Shown here piece after piece: positions 8,708 to 16,412 of a stretch of DNA of 48,132 nt (position 1 is the first letter of the stretch; each line of letters begins with the position of its first letter). The notes under the pieces are model-generated. The model worked only from the letters and a program-made list of their open reading frames with translations. It was not told the DNA's origin and did no database searches. This stretch comes from Alphaproteobacteria bacterium (GTDB taxonomy: Bacteria; Pseudomonadota; Alphaproteobacteria; DSM-16000; Inquilinaceae): contig JANQIU010000150.1 of assembly GCA_028281985.1 (NCBI GenBank), positions 1 through 48,132 on the forward strand, in the 5' to 3' direction. A program made the translations under genes and the position numbers.

Positions 8708-10948
8708 TCAGTCGGCCCCTCGCACGCCGACACTGAGCCCCTCCTTCGGCTTGATGACGCGCTGGATGAAGAGGATCAGGGCGACCATGCCCAGCCCGAT
8801 GATGTCGGTGAGTACCGAGCCCTCGATCATCAGGAGCGCGGTTCCGATCAGGAGAACGCGTAAGAGCCAAACCGCTCTCCTGCCGAAGAACCAGCCCTGA
8901 ACGCCCGAGCACAGCAGGAACACGCCGAGCAGCGCCGTGCCGAACGCGCGGATGATCTCCAGCGTATCCGATTCCATCAGCAGTGCCGCATTGTAGAAGA
9001 ACATGAACGGCACGACGAAAGCGGCGATACCGATCTTGAACGACGTGACCGACGTCTCCATCGGGTTGGCGCCGGACACGCCGGCGGCCGCGTAGGATGC
9101 AAGCGCCACCGGCGGCGTGATCGCCGAGACGACGGCGAAGTAGAAGACGAAGAAGTGCGCGACCAGGGGCTCGATGCCCAGTTCGATAAGGCCGGGCGCG
9201 ACGACTGACGCGGCGACCGCGTAGGCCGCGGTCGTCGGCATTCCCATGCCGAGCAGGATGGCGATGCACATGGCGAAGACGAGCGCCAGCAATTGCGATG
9301 CGGCGGCAAGGCCAAGCAGCAGGTTCGAGAAGCGCGCGCCAACGCCAGTCAGCGAGATCACGCCGACGATGATGCCGGCACAGGCGCACACGGCGATGAT
9401 CTGGATCGACATGATCCCGGCCATGTTGAACGCCTTGAGGATGGAGCGCAGTCCCATGCGATAGGGCGTCAGCCAACTCACGACGGCGGCGGCGGCCGTC
9501 GCCAGCGTGCCTGCCCGGATCACCGAGTAGCCCTGGAACAGCGCGTAGATCAGGATGATGATCGGAATGAACAGGAAGACGCGCCGCACCATCTCGCGGA
9601 ACCTGGGCAGCTCATCGTCGCGCATGCCGCGCATGCCAAGCTTGGCGGCCTCGAAATCGACCATGAAATAGACCGAGACGAAGTAGAGGATGGCCGGAAT
9701 CAGGGCCGCCACCGCGATGTCGCCGTAGGGAATGCCGGTGATCTCGGCCATGATGAAGGCGCCGGCCCCCATGATCGGCGGCATGATCTGACCGCCGGTG
9801 GACGCGGCGGCCTCGATCGCACCTGCGGTCCTCTTGTGATAGCCGACCTTCTTCATCAGCGGGATCGTCAGGGAACCGGTGGCGACGACGTTGCCGGCAC
9901 TGGTGCCGTTGATCATGCCCATCAAGCCGGAGGCGAAGATCGCCACCTTGGCCGGCCCCCCGCGCGCCCGGCCGGCGACGGCGAAGGCGAAGTTGACGAA
10001 GTAGTCACCGACCTTCGAGGCCTGCAGAAAGGCGGCGAAGATGATGAACAGGATGATGTAGGTCGACGAAACCGCCGTCGTCGGCCCGAGTATGCCGGCA
10101 TCGGTGTAGACCTGGCTGAAGAAGCGCTGCCATGAGATGGCCGGCGAGTTCAGAAACCCGGGCAGGTGCTGACTGGTGAAGACATAGGTCAGAAAGACGA
10201 TGGAAATGACCACCAGCGCCATGCCGGCGATGCGGCGCGTGAGTTCCATGATAAGCAGCGTGCCGGCGACGGCAGCGATCGAGATGCCGATCGGTGCGAA
10301 GGCCGTGCCGGTGGAGTTGCGCGCCAACGTACCGTAGATGGCGATCAGATAGGCCGCGACGGCCACCCCGCAGACGGCCAGCACAACGTCCAGCACATTG
10401 ACCACGCCGCTTTGGCGCCTGTGGAACCAGGACAGGACGATGCCGCCGCATGTGGCCACCATCAAAGGCGCGCCGAACAACCAAGTCTCGTTGAACTTGA
10501 TGCGGTCGTCGATGCCGTTCCACATCACGCCGCCAGAAATCTCGACGGCAAACGACAGCGTCATGCCAAAGGCGAAGAAAGCGGGCACCAGCAGAGCAAA
10601 GCCGGCCCAGCTCAGAAGCGGCGTGTCCTCGCCTGCCTTCGTGGCAAACCGTGATCCGCTGAACAGCAGGAAGCCGAGCGCCAGGGCACCGGCGATGTGC
10701 GCGATGCGGAAGTTCCAGGTTTCCATCGGAAAGGTCGGCAGGAACGGGATGACGATCGCGCCGCCGGTCCAATCGGAGATCGACAGGCCGTTGAGCGCCG
10801 CCATGTGGAAGGCTGCATACACGGTCGCAAACAGGCCGATCAGCAGATGGACCCGCCCGTGGAACGTGCGGAAATTGCTCTCCCTGGGTTCGTCGTCCAG
10901 GCCATCGGCGACAACGACGCCGGGCCTGTCGGCGGCCTGTTCGCTCAT
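8708..10948 (-). CDS. TRAP transporter fused permease (small plus large subunit), TAXI type
   Basis: A 746-residue multi-span inner-membrane protein combining the 4-span DctQ-like and 12-span DctM-like subunits. DctM-type features include FASGLMGMINGTSAGNVVAT, a PPIMGAGAFIMAE helix and LGMGMPTTAAYAVAASV. A short cytoplasmic N-terminus (MSEQAADRPGV) precedes the first span. The frame is open 37 codons further upstream, but the ATG at 10948 has GGGGAGGAGATT just before it. The fused layout is characteristic of TAXI-type TRAP systems, and the binding protein is encoded 129 nt upstream. TRAP importers are driven by ion gradients. Thermus TAXI binding protein binds glutamate, but the substrate here is unknown. 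The 136-nt convergent gap to araC shows no clear terminator. Confidence 0.93.
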   Translation of the reverse strand: MSEQAADRPGVVVADGLDDEPRESNFRTFHGRVHLLIGLFATVYAAFHMAALNGLSISDWTGGAIVIPFLPTFPMETWNFRIAHIAGALALGFLLFSGSRFATKAGEDTPLLSWAGFALLVPAFFAFGMTLSFAVEISGGVMWNGIDDRIKFNETWLFGAPLMVATCGGIVLSWFHRRQSGVVNVLDVVLAVCGVAVAAYLIAIYGTLARNSTGTAFAPIGISIAAVAGTLLIMELTRRIAGMALVVISIVFLTYVFTSQHLPGFLNSPAISWQRFFSQVYTDAGILGPTTAVSSTYIILFIIFAAFLQASKVGDYFVNFAFAVAGRARGGPAKVAIFASGLMGMINGTSAGNVVATGSLTIPLMKKVGYHKRTAGAIEAAASTGGQIMPPIMGAGAFIMAEITGIPYGDIAVAALIPAILYFVSVYFMVDFEAAKLGMRGMRDDELPRFREMVRRVFLFIPIIILIYALFQGYSVIRAGTLATAAAAVVSWLTPYRMGLRSILKAFNMAGIMSIQIIAVCACAGIIVGVISLTGVGARFSNLLLGLAAASQLLALVFAMCIAILLGMGMPTTAAYAVAASVVAPGLIELGIEPLVAHFFVFYFAVVSAITPPVALASYAAAGVSGANPMETSVTSFKIGIAAFVVPFMFFYNAALLMESDTLEIIRAFGTALLGVFLLCSGVQGWFFGRRAVWLLRVLLIGTALLMIEGSVLTDIIGLGMVALILFIQRVIKPKEGLSVGVRGAD

Positions 10949-11025
10949 AATCTCCTCCCCGGAGACGCGCTTTGTGCGCGGTTGTTTTGGTGATTGGCGC
11001 GCTTGGCGCGATCGCTTTGGTGAAG

Positions 11026-11052
11026 GTCGCGCCCGGGCAAGCCGGGCGCGAC
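11026..11052. repeat. Perfect 11-bp GC hairpin between TAXI binding-protein and permease genes
   Basis: The arms at 11026-11036 and 11042-11052 are exact reverse complements around a 5-nt loop (GCAAG). The hairpin lies 25 nt after the stop of the binding-protein gene and about 80 nt before the TRAP permease start. No T-run follows on the minus strand. It occupies the same position as the hairpins at 4137-4164 and 47404-47447, each after a binding-protein gene, which suggests an expression-ratio or mRNA-stability element. Confidence 0.65.
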
Positions 11053-11077
11053 AACGCACTGTGAAGATCGGTGGTGG

Positions 11078-12061
11078 TTATCCGCCGTGGATCATGTCGG
11101 CCGGAATGTCGGCGCCCGCATTCTCGATGAACCAGCTGGCCGCGCCCGGGTGCCACATCATCACTTCGTTCTTGTCCCAGTTCTCCGGGATCGTGGCGCG
11201 TGCGGCGCGGTGGATGTTCACCATCCGCTCATTGTCGGACATGACGATGTCGACGACCGCGTGGACGAAGCTGTCCGGCAGGTCGCAGTTCGCAATCGCA
11301 AAGTTCCACATCGACACCGAACGCGCGTCGCTTTCCAGCGTGGTGTAGGTGTCAGCCGCGATCGCGAACGCCGACACCGGGAAGGTGTCCAAGATCTGCT
11401 GCTGCTCTTCCTCGGTGAACTCGATGATGGTGATTTCGGTTTGCACCTCGAGCTGGCTGACGATCGGTACCGGAACGCCGACCGCAAAGGCGATCGCGTC
11501 GAGAAGACCATCCTGAAGCTGGCCGCCAAGGTCGCTCCAGCCGCCGTTGCGACGCTCAAACTCGACGCCCAGCGTCTCCATGATGCGCGGGAAGTAGGTG
11601 TCGGAGGTCGAGCCCGCCGGGCCGAAGCCGATCCTCGCGCCAGCCGGGATATCGGCGATCGATTGGATGCCCGACGACGACAGTGTCGTCACCGAAAACG
11701 GCGTTTGGTACATCGGGAACATCGCGCAGGCATTGGTCATCTGGATACCCGGCGCGATCGGGTTCGTGCCGGCGATGGATTCGGCCGCCGGCCCCATCGT
11801 AGTCATGCCGAAGGCGGCGTCGCCGGTGTGGACCAGCGCCATGTTCTGCATCGGACCGCCAGTGACTTCACCGCCGCCGGAGATGCCCAGTTCGTCGGCG
11901 ACCAGATTGGCCCATCCGGACCCGTAGGCGAAAAACGTGCCGCCCTGGGACGCGGTGCCGACCGTGAAGCTTTCCGGCCAGCCTTCGCGATCCTGTGCGG
12001 TTGCGACCGACGTCGTCAGCGCGACGGCTGCGACCGCCGCGAGCGAGATTGAGACTTTCAT
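11078..12061 (-). CDS. TAXI family TRAP transporter solute-binding protein
   Basis: A 327-residue secreted protein. Residues 1-22 form a Sec signal peptide (MKVSISLAAVAAVAL, cleavage after ATA). The mature region has TAXI hallmarks: FTVGTASQGGTFFAYGSGWA, GGPMQNMALVHTGDAAFGMTT and later ARIGFGPAGSTSDTYFPRI. The start at 12061 is chosen over the 26-codon longer frame because GGAGGAG precedes it and the signal peptide then begins correctly. It captures the solute in the periplasm and delivers it to the fused permease encoded downstream. A sigma-54-type promoter and a 25-bp dyad lie upstream, next to a DctBD-like pair that probably controls it. Confidence 0.93.
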   Translation of the reverse strand: MKVSISLAAVAAVALTTSVATAQDREGWPESFTVGTASQGGTFFAYGSGWANLVADELGISGGGEVTGGPMQNMALVHTGDAAFGMTTMGPAAESIAGTNPIAPGIQMTNACAMFPMYQTPFSVTTLSSSGIQSIADIPAGARIGFGPAGSTSDTYFPRIMETLGVEFERRNGGWSDLGGQLQDGLLDAIAFAVGVPVPIVSQLEVQTEITIIEFTEEEQQQILDTFPVSAFAIAADTYTTLESDARSVSMWNFAIANCDLPDSFVHAVVDIVMSDNERMVNIHRAARATIPENWDKNEVMMWHPGAASWFIENAGADIPADMIHGG

Positions 12062-12103
12062 CGACTCCTCCTTGTCACTGCTCCTGCGCGGCATCGCCCA
12101 CGC

Positions 12104-12114
12104 ACGTTTCTTGG
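12104..12114. promoter_or_regulatory. Extra half-site of the upstream dyad in the TAXI leader
   Basis: The 11-mer ACGTTTCTTGG here is the exact reverse complement of CCAAGAAACGT at 12240-12250, inside the dyad upstream. It falls roughly 50 nt downstream of the inferred transcription start. It could be an additional activator or repression half-site; chance is not excluded. Confidence 0.35.
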
Positions 12115-12168
12115 CCGCGAACAGCGGCACTTCGCCCAATAGGGGAAATCATGCCCCGAGAAAAACAC

Positions 12169-12182
12169 GCAGAGCGCGTGCC
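12169..12182 (-). promoter_or_regulatory. Sigma-54 (-24/-12) promoter for the TAXI-TRAP operon
   Basis: Read on the minus strand the sequence is GGCACGCGCTCTGC. This has the invariant GG and GC separated by exactly 10 nt, and GGCACG matches the -24 consensus perfectly. Transcription would start near 12157, giving a leader of about 95 nt before the binding-protein ATG. The neighbouring DctD-like sigma-54 activator and the dyad about 80 bp upstream support the call. Direct proof of a start site is absent. Confidence 0.6.
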
Positions 12183-12227
12183 GGGCTTAGTCTTCGCGAA
12201 GTGGGATGCGGGAGACAAGCGGCCGTC

Positions 12228-12252
12228 CGACGTTTCTGCCCAAGAAACGTCG
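12228..12252. promoter_or_regulatory. 25-bp dyad, candidate binding site for the DctD-like activator
   Basis: Two perfect 10-nt arms, CGACGTTTCT and AGAAACGTCG, flank a 5-nt spacer. The dyad is centred about 83 bp upstream of the inferred sigma-54 transcription start, a normal distance for an upstream activator sequence. It could instead act as a hairpin downstream of the dctD-like stop (12342), but no T-run follows on that strand. Confidence 0.5.
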
Positions 12253-12341
12253 ATGCTATGGCTCGGTGGGTAGGATCAGTAACGGATGGGGCGGATTCGT
12301 GTATCAGGTTCGACACATATGGCGCCGAACACAGCTTCCAT

Positions 12342-13709
12342 TCAGTGGGCCGTGTCGTCCATCTTGGCGAACGCGTCACGCGAAAGACCGTACTTCTGCA
12401 TTTTCTCGTAGAGAGCCTTTCGTGACAGACCCAGCGCCTCGTAGGTCTCCTTCAGGCAGCCCCCATGGGCGGTCAAACTGGCCGCGATCAGCGCGCGTTC
12501 ATATTGCGCGACTTTCTCCGACAGGCTTGCCGGTTCGCGCAACGCCACGGATTCCGGATCCTCACCGCCAAGGGCCAGATCGAGGCCGAGCGCGAAGCGG
12601 TCGGCGGCATTGCGCAGTTCGCGGACATTGCCGGGCCAGTCGCGGGCCGAGACGGCGTTCAGCACGGCCCCCGGAACATCCGGTGCCGGTCTTCTGTAGC
12701 GGGCCGCGGCTTCGTTGACGAGCTGGACGAACAGGCGCGGGATATCCTCGCGTCGCTCCTTCAGATCCGGAACGCGCAGCGTGACGACGTTCAGCCGGTA
12801 GAGAAGATCGTTTCGAAACCGGCCGGCAGCCGCTTCGACCTCAAGGTCGGTCTTGCTGGCGGCGAAGAAACGCGCATCGAGCTCAATCACCTCATTCGAG
12901 CCCAGTCGCGTGATCGAGCGGTTCTGGATGGCGTGCAGCAACTTCGCCTGGACCTTCTGCGCCATACTCTCGATCTCATCGAGGAAGATGGTGCCGCCGC
13001 GTGCGTGCTCGAACTTGCCGCAGCGGGCACGCGTGGCGCCGAGAAAGGCGCCGGCCTCGTGGCCGAACAACTCGCTTTCGATCAACGCGTCGGGTAGGGC
13101 GGCGCAATTGATGTGCACGAACGGCTTGTCGCAGCGGGCGCTCGCTCGGTGCAATGCGCGCGCGACAACCTCCTTGCCCGGCCCGGTAGCGCCGACGATC
13201 AGGACATCGGCTTCGGTCGCGGCGATGGCGCGGAGTTGATGGCGCAGGGCAACCATCACGGCGCTTCGGCCGCCAAGGCGCGCCTCGACGGCGTCGTGCC
13301 CGCCCACCTGCGAGCGGAGGACGCGGTTTTCGAGGGTCAGCCGGCGCTTTTCGAGCGCACGACGCCCGGTGTCGATCAACTGGTTCGGCGCGTAGGGTTT
13401 CTCCAGGAAGTCGTGGGCGCCGTCGCGCATGCACTGGACGGCCAGTTCAATGTCGCCGTGTCCGGTGACCAAGATGACCGGGAATTCGGGATCGATTTCC
13501 AGGGCACGCCGCATCAGGGCGATACCGTCCATGCCGGGCATGCGCAAATCGGTAACCAGAATGCCCGGAAAGTTCCGGCCGATCAGTTCGAGCGCCTTTT
13601 CCGCCTGCGCCAGGCAGGTCACTGGCAGGTCTTCGAGTTGGAAGGTCTGGGCGGCGGCGATGCGCAGATGTTCTTCGTCGTCGACGAAGAGGATGGTTTC
13701 GTCGGTCAT
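12342..13709 (-). CDS. dctD: Sigma-54-dependent response regulator, DctD-like, with GAFLGA variant
   Basis: A 455-residue NtrC-class activator. The receiver domain (1-120) has acidic pocket DD at 10-11, phospho-acceptor D54 in LVTDLRMPGMDG, and K104 in FLEKP. The AAA+ domain has Walker A GATGPGKE (173-180), Walker B GGTIFLDE, and a C-terminal Fis-type helix-turn-helix (LKETYEALGLSRKALYEKMQ). The sigma-54 contact loop reads GAFLGA (220-225) instead of GAFTGA, replacing the threonine central to sigma-54 binding. Its start overlaps the kinase stop by 4 nt (ATGA). It should activate the TAXI-TRAP promoter if the variant loop still works. Family resemblance is strong; the DctD name is by similarity and context. 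Confidence 0.9.
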   Translation of the reverse strand: MTDETILFVDDEEHLRIAAAQTFQLEDLPVTCLAQAEKALELIGRNFPGILVTDLRMPGMDGIALMRRALEIDPEFPVILVTGHGDIELAVQCMRDGAHDFLEKPYAPNQLIDTGRRALEKRRLTLENRVLRSQVGGHDAVEARLGGRSAVMVALRHQLRAIAATEADVLIVGATGPGKEVVARALHRASARCDKPFVHINCAALPDALIESELFGHEAGAFLGATRARCGKFEHARGGTIFLDEIESMAQKVQAKLLHAIQNRSITRLGSNEVIELDARFFAASKTDLEVEAAAGRFRNDLLYRLNVVTLRVPDLKERREDIPRLFVQLVNEAAARYRRPAPDVPGAVLNAVSARDWPGNVRELRNAADRFALGLDLALGGEDPESVALREPASLSEKVAQYERALIAASLTAHGGCLKETYEALGLSRKALYEKMQKYGLSRDAFAKMDDTAH

Positions 13710-15583
13710 TCGCCGGCGAGGCTTTCGGTTACCGGTGCTGCATGCGACGGGGACGCCGCCCGCTTCAGGTCGATGATGAAGACGGCGCCGGCATCGGCGT
13801 GGTTTCGGACCGACAGATTGCCGCCGAAGTCCTTGATGATGTTATACGAGATCGACAGACCGAGACCCAGTCCCTTTCCCGGGCTCTTGGTCGTGAAGAA
13901 CGGATCGAAGATCTGCGCCTTTTGGTCTTCGGGCAACCCGCCGCCATGGTCGCGCACCTCGACGCGGCAGCCGCCCTCTTCCGCGGCGATGCCGATCTCG
14001 ATCATGGGCGCGGGATTGTCTTCCATGGCGTCGAGCGCATTGCTGAGCAGGTTCACCAGCACCTGCTGCAGGCGGACATGGCCACCCAGGACCCAGATGT
14101 CGCCGTCGGGCCTCGCCAGGGCAACCGAAGCGCCGCTTGCCTTCAGCCGTGTATCCATCAGGTCGATCGCATCGTCGATAGCAGCCAGAATCGGGATTGG
14201 CCTCACCTTCTGCTGCGGACGGCGGGCAAAGTTGCGCAGACGTTGGGAGATTGACGCCATTCGATCGGCCAAGTTGGAGATGCGCGCTACGTTCTCGCGC
14301 GCCTCGTCGGTCCGGTCGCGATCGAGGAACCGGGTCGCATTGTCGGCATAAGCTTTCACCGCCGCCAACGGTTGGTTGAACTCGTGGCTGAGGGCAGTCG
14401 ACATCTGGCCAAGCGCCGCCAGCTTGCCGGCCTGGACCAGATCGGCCTGGGTCTTCCGAAGGCGTTTCTCGGTGGCCTTGCGGTCTTCGATCTCCTCAAC
14501 GAGCTTGAGGTTGACGGTGTTGAGATCGGCGGTCCGTTCCGCCACCCGCTTCTCCAGCAACTCCTGGGTGGCTCGCTGCGCTTCGAACCTTTCGGCCAAT
14601 CGGACGCGCCGTTGCAGCGCAATCGCGACGATCATCGCCACCGAGAAAAGCACCAGGGCCAGAAGCGCCAGCGCCACCAGCGCCTGGTTTTCGGCGCGGG
14701 TAGTCGGCGACAGGATCGTCACGCTCCAGCCGGCATCGGTGATCGGCATCGTTCGCGAGACGAACCGCGTGGTCACGCCCCGGTCGGTGATCTCGATCAA
14801 ATCGAACCGATCATCGAGCGGCGTGCGCCGGTTTTCCAGCGCGATCACGAACCCAAGTGGGTACTGGCGATTGGTCTCGATCCTCGTCAGTGCATCCTGG
14901 GAAAGCGGGGATAAAGCGCGGAAATGCCACTCGGGTCTGTTCGACATGAAAACGACGTCGTTGCCGTCCGCTACAACGATCTCGCTGTCACCGGCCCGCC
15001 ATGTCTCTTCGAAGGTATCGACGGTGAATTTGACGGCAACGACACCGCGAACGCGGTTCTCCTGCCATACGGGGGCGGCAAAGAAGTATCCGCGTTCGCC
15101 CGACATGATGCCGAGCGCGAAGTACCGGCCGAGATCACCGGCCAGCGCTTCGGTGAAATAGGGTCGGTAGTAGAAGCTACGACCGATGAACGAGCTGTCC
15201 TTGTAGTAGTTGCTTGCGGCCAACGTCAGACCCGTCGCGTCCATCAGGTAGACATCCGACGCCCCGACATCGGCCGCAGTTTGGCGAAGCTGACGATTGA
15301 TCTCGGTGATCAGCACCCCGTTGTCCGGGTCGTCGAGAAGTCTGCGCAGAACCGGTCTTTCGGCAACAAGGGCAGGCAACGGTTCGTACCGGCGCAGTGC
15401 GCCCTCAAGACCTTCGACCGCGAGACGAAGCGTCGCCTCGCTGCGCTCGCCGCTCTGCACAAGGAAGACGCGTTCGAGACGTGGCAACGCGGCCAAAACA
15501 AGGGCCAGCACGAACAATACGATCAGCCCTAAGTACAATAAAGTACTCGTCAGCCGCTTCCGCTGTAACGCGTTCACCACCAT
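13706..15583 (-). CDS. dctB: Sensor histidine kinase, DctB-like
   Basis: A 625-residue membrane kinase. Spans at about 11-33 and 300-323 enclose a periplasmic double-PAS/Cache-type sensor with the DctB-like run SFYYRPYFTEALAG and ERGYFFAAPVW. A coiled linker (ELLEKRVAERTADLN) leads to the HisKA box LSHEFNQPLAAVKAYAD (H400) and an ATPase domain with GKGLGLGLSISYNIIKDFGG. It phosphorylates the response regulator encoded in the overlapping downstream gene. DctB proteins sense C4-dicarboxylates, so the TAXI substrate may be an organic acid. No strong ribosome-binding site is seen before the ATG at 15583; GTG codons follow directly. Confidence 0.9.
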   Translation of the reverse strand: MVVNALQRKRLTSTLLYLGLIVLFVLALVLAALPRLERVFLVQSGERSEATLRLAVEGLEGALRRYEPLPALVAERPVLRRLLDDPDNGVLITEINRQLRQTAADVGASDVYLMDATGLTLAASNYYKDSSFIGRSFYYRPYFTEALAGDLGRYFALGIMSGERGYFFAAPVWQENRVRGVVAVKFTVDTFEETWRAGDSEIVVADGNDVVFMSNRPEWHFRALSPLSQDALTRIETNRQYPLGFVIALENRRTPLDDRFDLIEITDRGVTTRFVSRTMPITDAGWSVTILSPTTRAENQALVALALLALVLFSVAMIVAIALQRRVRLAERFEAQRATQELLEKRVAERTADLNTVNLKLVEEIEDRKATEKRLRKTQADLVQAGKLAALGQMSTALSHEFNQPLAAVKAYADNATRFLDRDRTDEARENVARISNLADRMASISQRLRNFARRPQQKVRPIPILAAIDDAIDLMDTRLKASGASVALARPDGDIWVLGGHVRLQQVLVNLLSNALDAMEDNPAPMIEIGIAAEEGGCRVEVRDHGGGLPEDQKAQIFDPFFTTKSPGKGLGLGLSISYNIIKDFGGNLSVRNHADAGAVFIIDLKRAASPSHAAPVTESLAGE

Positions 15584-15629
15584 GCCGACGAATATGACGG
15601 TTCCGCTTTACGCTGCATAGGTAGAAGTG

Positions 15630-15804
15630 GGACCGCCGGTAGACGCCTCGGTTTCTCGGCTCGACCCCAACGCAGTAGGTCGAGGAGATCCGTATCCGCC
15701 ACGCCGCCCTGCCGGGGAACACCGGCACGCCCCGGGAGCAGGTCACCCTGGAATGCGGCTTCAACAATATGAGCGACGTCCGCCGCCTGTTTCGGGATCG
15801 ATGA
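15630..15804 (+). pseudogene. Decayed AraC-type helix-turn-helix fragment
   Basis: In one frame the plus strand reads RFLGSTPTQ, stop, then VEEIRIRHAAL, TLECGFNNMS and RLFRDR, stop. This matches the C-terminal DNA-binding region of the AraC regulator at 7693-8571 at about 39 of 51 positions, with at least two internal stops, one residue deleted, and nothing recognisable of the cupin domain. It ends before the normal C-terminus. It is a relic of a duplicated or related regulator, stranded between two unrelated minus-strand genes. No expression signal is visible. Confidence 0.8.
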
Positions 15805-15833
15805 CGGCCCCCAATGCTCCCATCGACGGACTG

Positions 15834-16412
15834 TCAGGCATGGAAGCCACTGCCGTTGCGGCTGAGGAAAACGGCTTCCTCCTGGGTGGTATCGCGGCCC
15901 AAGACGGCATTGCGGTGGGGAAACCGGCCGAACCTGGCAATGATGTCGTGGTGCGCCCGCGCGAAGGCGATGCTCTCCGCGGGGCCGTGGGTCAGAAACA
16001 GGTCGATACAGCGTCGTTGGTCGCTCAGGTTCTCGCTGTGCATGAACGGCATGTAGAGGAAGGACCGCCAGCTGGCGGGGCGATTGACCTTCAACCAGAG
16101 ATCGTCACCGAGCCTGAGAGCCGTGTTGGCAAGGCGCAGCGCCTTGTCGTCGCTCGCGTATCCTTCGGCACGATCCCGGTGAAGGTTGCGCGAGAACTGG
16201 TCGAGCACGAGGATCAGCGCCAGCCGGCCTTCGACCGTGTCCGCCCAATGGTCCAGCCCGCCAAGGGCTGCGCGTTCATGGGTTTGCGAAAACCGCTCAG
16301 CGATCTGGGCGTCGAATGCCGCGCCGCCGAAGAACCATTTCGGCTCCACCTCGTCGGAGAACCAGAACTCCAGCACTCGCGACGGTGTCCCGTGATCCAC
16401 AGGAGTCTTCAT
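15834..16412 (-). CDS. DUF924 family protein
   Basis: A 192-residue protein starting MKTPVDHGTPSRVLEFWFSD. The family features are visible: VLEFWF near the start, the central LVLDQFSRNLHRD and GYASDDKALRLA, and a C-terminal RFPHRNAVLGRD. These proteins form an all-helical TPR-like fold of unknown function. The ATG overlaps the MFS gene stop by 4 nt, so the two are co-translated. The frame stays open far upstream inside the MFS gene, but homology begins at this ATG. Confidence 0.88.
   Translation of the reverse strand: MKTPVDHGTPSRVLEFWFSDEVEPKWFFGGAAFDAQIAERFSQTHERAALGGLDHWADTVEGRLALILVLDQFSRNLHRDRAEGYASDDKALRLANTALRLGDDLWLKVNRPASWRSFLYMPFMHSENLSDQRRCIDLFLTHGPAESIAFARAHHDIIARFGRFPHRNAVLGRDTTQEEAVFLSRNGSGFHA

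Noticed and set aside
12228-12252. Dyad read as a terminator for the dctBD-like operon
   Set aside because: No T-run follows on the minus strand, and its spacing fits an upstream activator site for the sigma-54 promoter better. Termination is not fully excluded.
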